Origin: an uncultured Clostridia bacterium
GTDB taxonomy: Bacteria; Bacillota; Clostridia; Christensenellales; Borkfalkiaceae
Assembly: GCA_947631465.1 (NCBI GenBank)
Contig: CANRLK010000008.1
Span: 1-49,971 of the forward strand
Length of the DNA stretch: 49,971 nt
Direction: 5' to 3'
Each line of letters opens with the position of its first letter. The stretch's first letter is position 1. Both the position numbers and the translations under genes were made by a program. Shown piece by piece: positions 48,426 to 49,971 of this stretch. A model generated the notes under the pieces. The model had not been told where the DNA came from, did no database searches, and was given only the letters and a program-made list of their open reading frames with translations.

Positions 48426-49592
48426 ATGCTTGGAAATTTCACTTTTTGCAACCCGACAAGACTGCATTTCGGCGAAGATTCGCTCGAACAGCTCCGATCG
48501 GAGCTTTCCCGCTACGGAAAGACAATTCAGCTCATCTACGGCGGGGGGTCGATCAAACAAAACGGGATCTATGACAAGGTCGTTTCGATCTTGCGCGGCT
48601 GCGGCAAGACGGTCATAGACGACGGCGGCGTGATGCCCAATCCCACTTATGAACGGCTTTTGGAAGGTGCGAAAAAGGCGCGGGAAAACAAAGCCGATCT
48701 TCTGCTTGCGGTCGGCGGGGGATCTTGCATCGACTATGCGAAGGCGGTCTCGGCGTCCGCTTACTGCGAGGGCGATCCTTGGCAAAAATACTATCTCGAC
48801 TTCGAAGAGCCGACCTGTCGGCTCATTCCCGTCGGCTGCGTGTTGACGATGGTCGGTACGGGCTCGGAGATGAACGGCGGCGCGGTCATTACAAATCAAG
48901 AGCAAAAGCTCAAAATCGGGCATGTGTTCGGCGAGGAGTTGTATCCGAAGTTTGCGATCTTGAATCCCCGCTTTACGATGACAGTGCCGTATCGCCAAAT
49001 GGTCGCGGGCATTTACGACGCGTTCAACCATATTTGCGAGCAGTATTTCTCGGGCGAGGACGACAACGTGAGCGATCGGCTTTCGGAAGCGCTCATGCGT
49101 TCGCTCATCGACAGTTCCCGCATCGCGGTCAAAGATCCGCAGAACTATGAAGCGCGGAGCAACATCATGTGGGCGGCGACCTGGGCGCTCAATACCCTGA
49201 TCGAGCAGGGCAAGACGACCGATTGGGAAGTGCACATGCTCGGACAAGCGGTCGGGGCGTACACCGACGCGACCCACGGCATGACCCTTGCCGCCGTCTC
49301 GCTTCCCTATTACCGCCATATCCTGCCCTTTGGGCTTCAAAAATTCAAGCGTTTTGCGGTGGAAGTGTTCCGCGTTGAGACGGACGGAAAGAGCGACGAG
49401 GAGATCGCAAACGAGGGGCTTTGCGCAATGGAGAAATGGATGCGCGAACTGGGACTTGCGATGAATTTGCGCGAGCTCGGCGTTAAAGAGGACATGATCG
49501 AGGGCATCGCCAAGGCGACGCTTGTCATGGACGGGGGATATAAGACGCTTTCCCATGCGGAGATCGTTCAAATTCTTCGCGAGAGCTTGTAA
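48426..49592 (+). CDS. iron-containing alcohol dehydrogenase (butanol dehydrogenase-like)
   Basis: A 388-residue type III alcohol dehydrogenase of the YqhD/BdhA group. The N-terminal FCNPTRLHFGEDSL, the nucleotide site VGGGSCIDYAKAVS (about residues 94-107), TMVGTGSEMNGGAVI and the metal ligands in YDAFNHICEQYF and the HMLGQ...DATHG segments are present. Fermentative NAD(P)H-dependent aldehyde reduction is the likely role; the substrate is not defined by the sequence. GGAGGC precedes ATG 48426. Confidence 0.93.
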   Translation: MLGNFTFCNPTRLHFGEDSLEQLRSELSRYGKTIQLIYGGGSIKQNGIYDKVVSILRGCGKTVIDDGGVMPNPTYERLLEGAKKARENKADLLLAVGGGSCIDYAKAVSASAYCEGDPWQKYYLDFEEPTCRLIPVGCVLTMVGTGSEMNGGAVITNQEQKLKIGHVFGEELYPKFAILNPRFTMTVPYRQMVAGIYDAFNHICEQYFSGEDDNVSDRLSEALMRSLIDSSRIAVKDPQNYEARSNIMWAATWALNTLIEQGKTTDWEVHMLGQAVGAYTDATHGMTLAAVSLPYYRHILPFGLQKFKRFAVEVFRVETDGKSDEEIANEGLCAMEKWMRELGLAMNLRELGVKEDMIEGIAKATLVMDGGYKTLSHAEIVQILRESL

Positions 49593-49617
49593 GGGTTCTA
49601 TAATTGATTATGATAAG

Positions 49618-49649
49618 CGGCAGGGCGCAATGCTCTGCCGTTTGTTTTT
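49618..49649 (+). terminator. terminator after the dehydrogenase gene
   Basis: CGGCAG pairs with CTGCCG (outer stem; extended by a G-rich inner part), followed by TTTGTTTTT. Confidence 0.8.
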
Positions 49650-49940
49650 ATAGTGGAAAACGGAATTTTCTCTTGCTGTCCCCTATGGAAAGGTGGGTTT
49701 TGCGGTAAGGAGATACTCCCTCAGTCACGCGTAGGGAGCGATGCTCACCCAAACAAGGCGGTGAGTTCGCAAATCCGATGCGCCGCCCTCGTTGGGTTAA
49801 GGCGTGCCTCACGTCGCGGCGGCGCAGGAAGTGAAGGCACAAGAGTTTGAAAGAAAGTGCTGCGGGGTTCGGGACACATCGCAAGTGTCCCGAGCTTTTT
49901 TGTCTAAAAGAAAACCACGCGATCGTCGCGTGGTTCAGGA
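49650..49940. repeat. repeat island 4, no gene
   Basis: Contains a fragment of the palindromic repeat (49672-49700), the CCCTCAGTCACGC repeat (49714-49735), a third copy of the 160-base element (49737-49892) ending in hairpin GGGACAC...GTGTCCC and TTTTTTG, and a 10-base hairpin CCACGCGA/TCGCGTGG (about 49914-49936) that recurs in degenerate form at 43795. Confidence 0.7.
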
Positions 49941-49971
49941 GAGGCTAATGCCGATGAGGTAGACAAAGAAA

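Noticed and set aside
22612-49971. CRISPR array in the repeat-rich islands
   Set aside because: Repeats are not evenly spaced, differ in length and orientation, and there are no cas genes.

Overview
The window looks like a chromosomal segment of an uncultured, spore-forming Firmicute (class Clostridia, Christensenellales-like by overall feel; the lineage is an inference). Reasons: an intact spoIIAA-spoIIAB-sigF operon, a yunB sporulation gene, a DacF/PBP5-type carboxypeptidase, scpAB, Gram-positive style Shine-Dalgarno sites (GGAGG) and many near-consensus sigma-A promoters (TTGACT/TTGACA, 17-base spacer, TATAAT-like). The DNA is moderately GC-rich by eye, with conspicuous AT-richer patches inside two giant surface-protein genes.

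Layout. 1-930: end of a small membrane protein gene, then a five-tRNA operon on the minus strand (Met/Ile2-CAT, Asp, Phe, Thr, Tyr) with its own promoter and terminator. 1122-2593: the sigma-F operon. 2835-6582: a heterodimeric ABC exporter with one degenerate ATP site. 6971-14405: an ABC exporter (ATPase and permease) in an operon with a 1693-residue Ig-like/beta-helix surface protein. 14461-15905 (minus): a CBS-domain protein and a nitrilase-fold protein lacking the catalytic cysteine. 16078-21254: secA, prfB, tsaD. 21356-27551: two unknown membrane proteins, a repeat island, a SpoIIM-like membrane protein, a D-Ala-D-Ala carboxypeptidase, a site-2 protease, scpA and scpB. 27573-28616: a GH29 alpha-L-fucosidase.

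28793-36566 is the most unusual region. A tyrosine recombinase is followed by a 160-base segment bounded by inverted copies of a recombination-site-like sequence. Inside the segment lies a near-perfect sigma-A promoter that at present points AWAY from the next operon. That operon encodes four type IV prepilin-like proteins, the first a 1567-residue giant with GLUG repeats. Together this reads as a phase-variable (invertible promoter) type IV pilin/adhesin locus.

36567-49971: a MATE exporter behind a riboswitch-like leader, a small lipoprotein, a NitT/TauT-type ABC importer behind an attenuator-like leader, yunB, murG, a WYL-domain regulator with an operator palindrome, tyrS, a YigZ-family protein, a small membrane protein plus XRE regulator pair controlled by three operators exactly 33 bases apart, and an iron-type alcohol dehydrogenase.

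Four gene-free islands (22612-23265, 36820-37105, 43735-44509, 49650-49940) are built from the same mosaic of dispersed palindromic repeats. A separate 38-base palindrome-bearing repeat occurs at 20201 and 25100, with a degenerate copy at 47745; one copy appears to supply the start codon of tsaD. All identifications come from reading the sequence; no database search was run.
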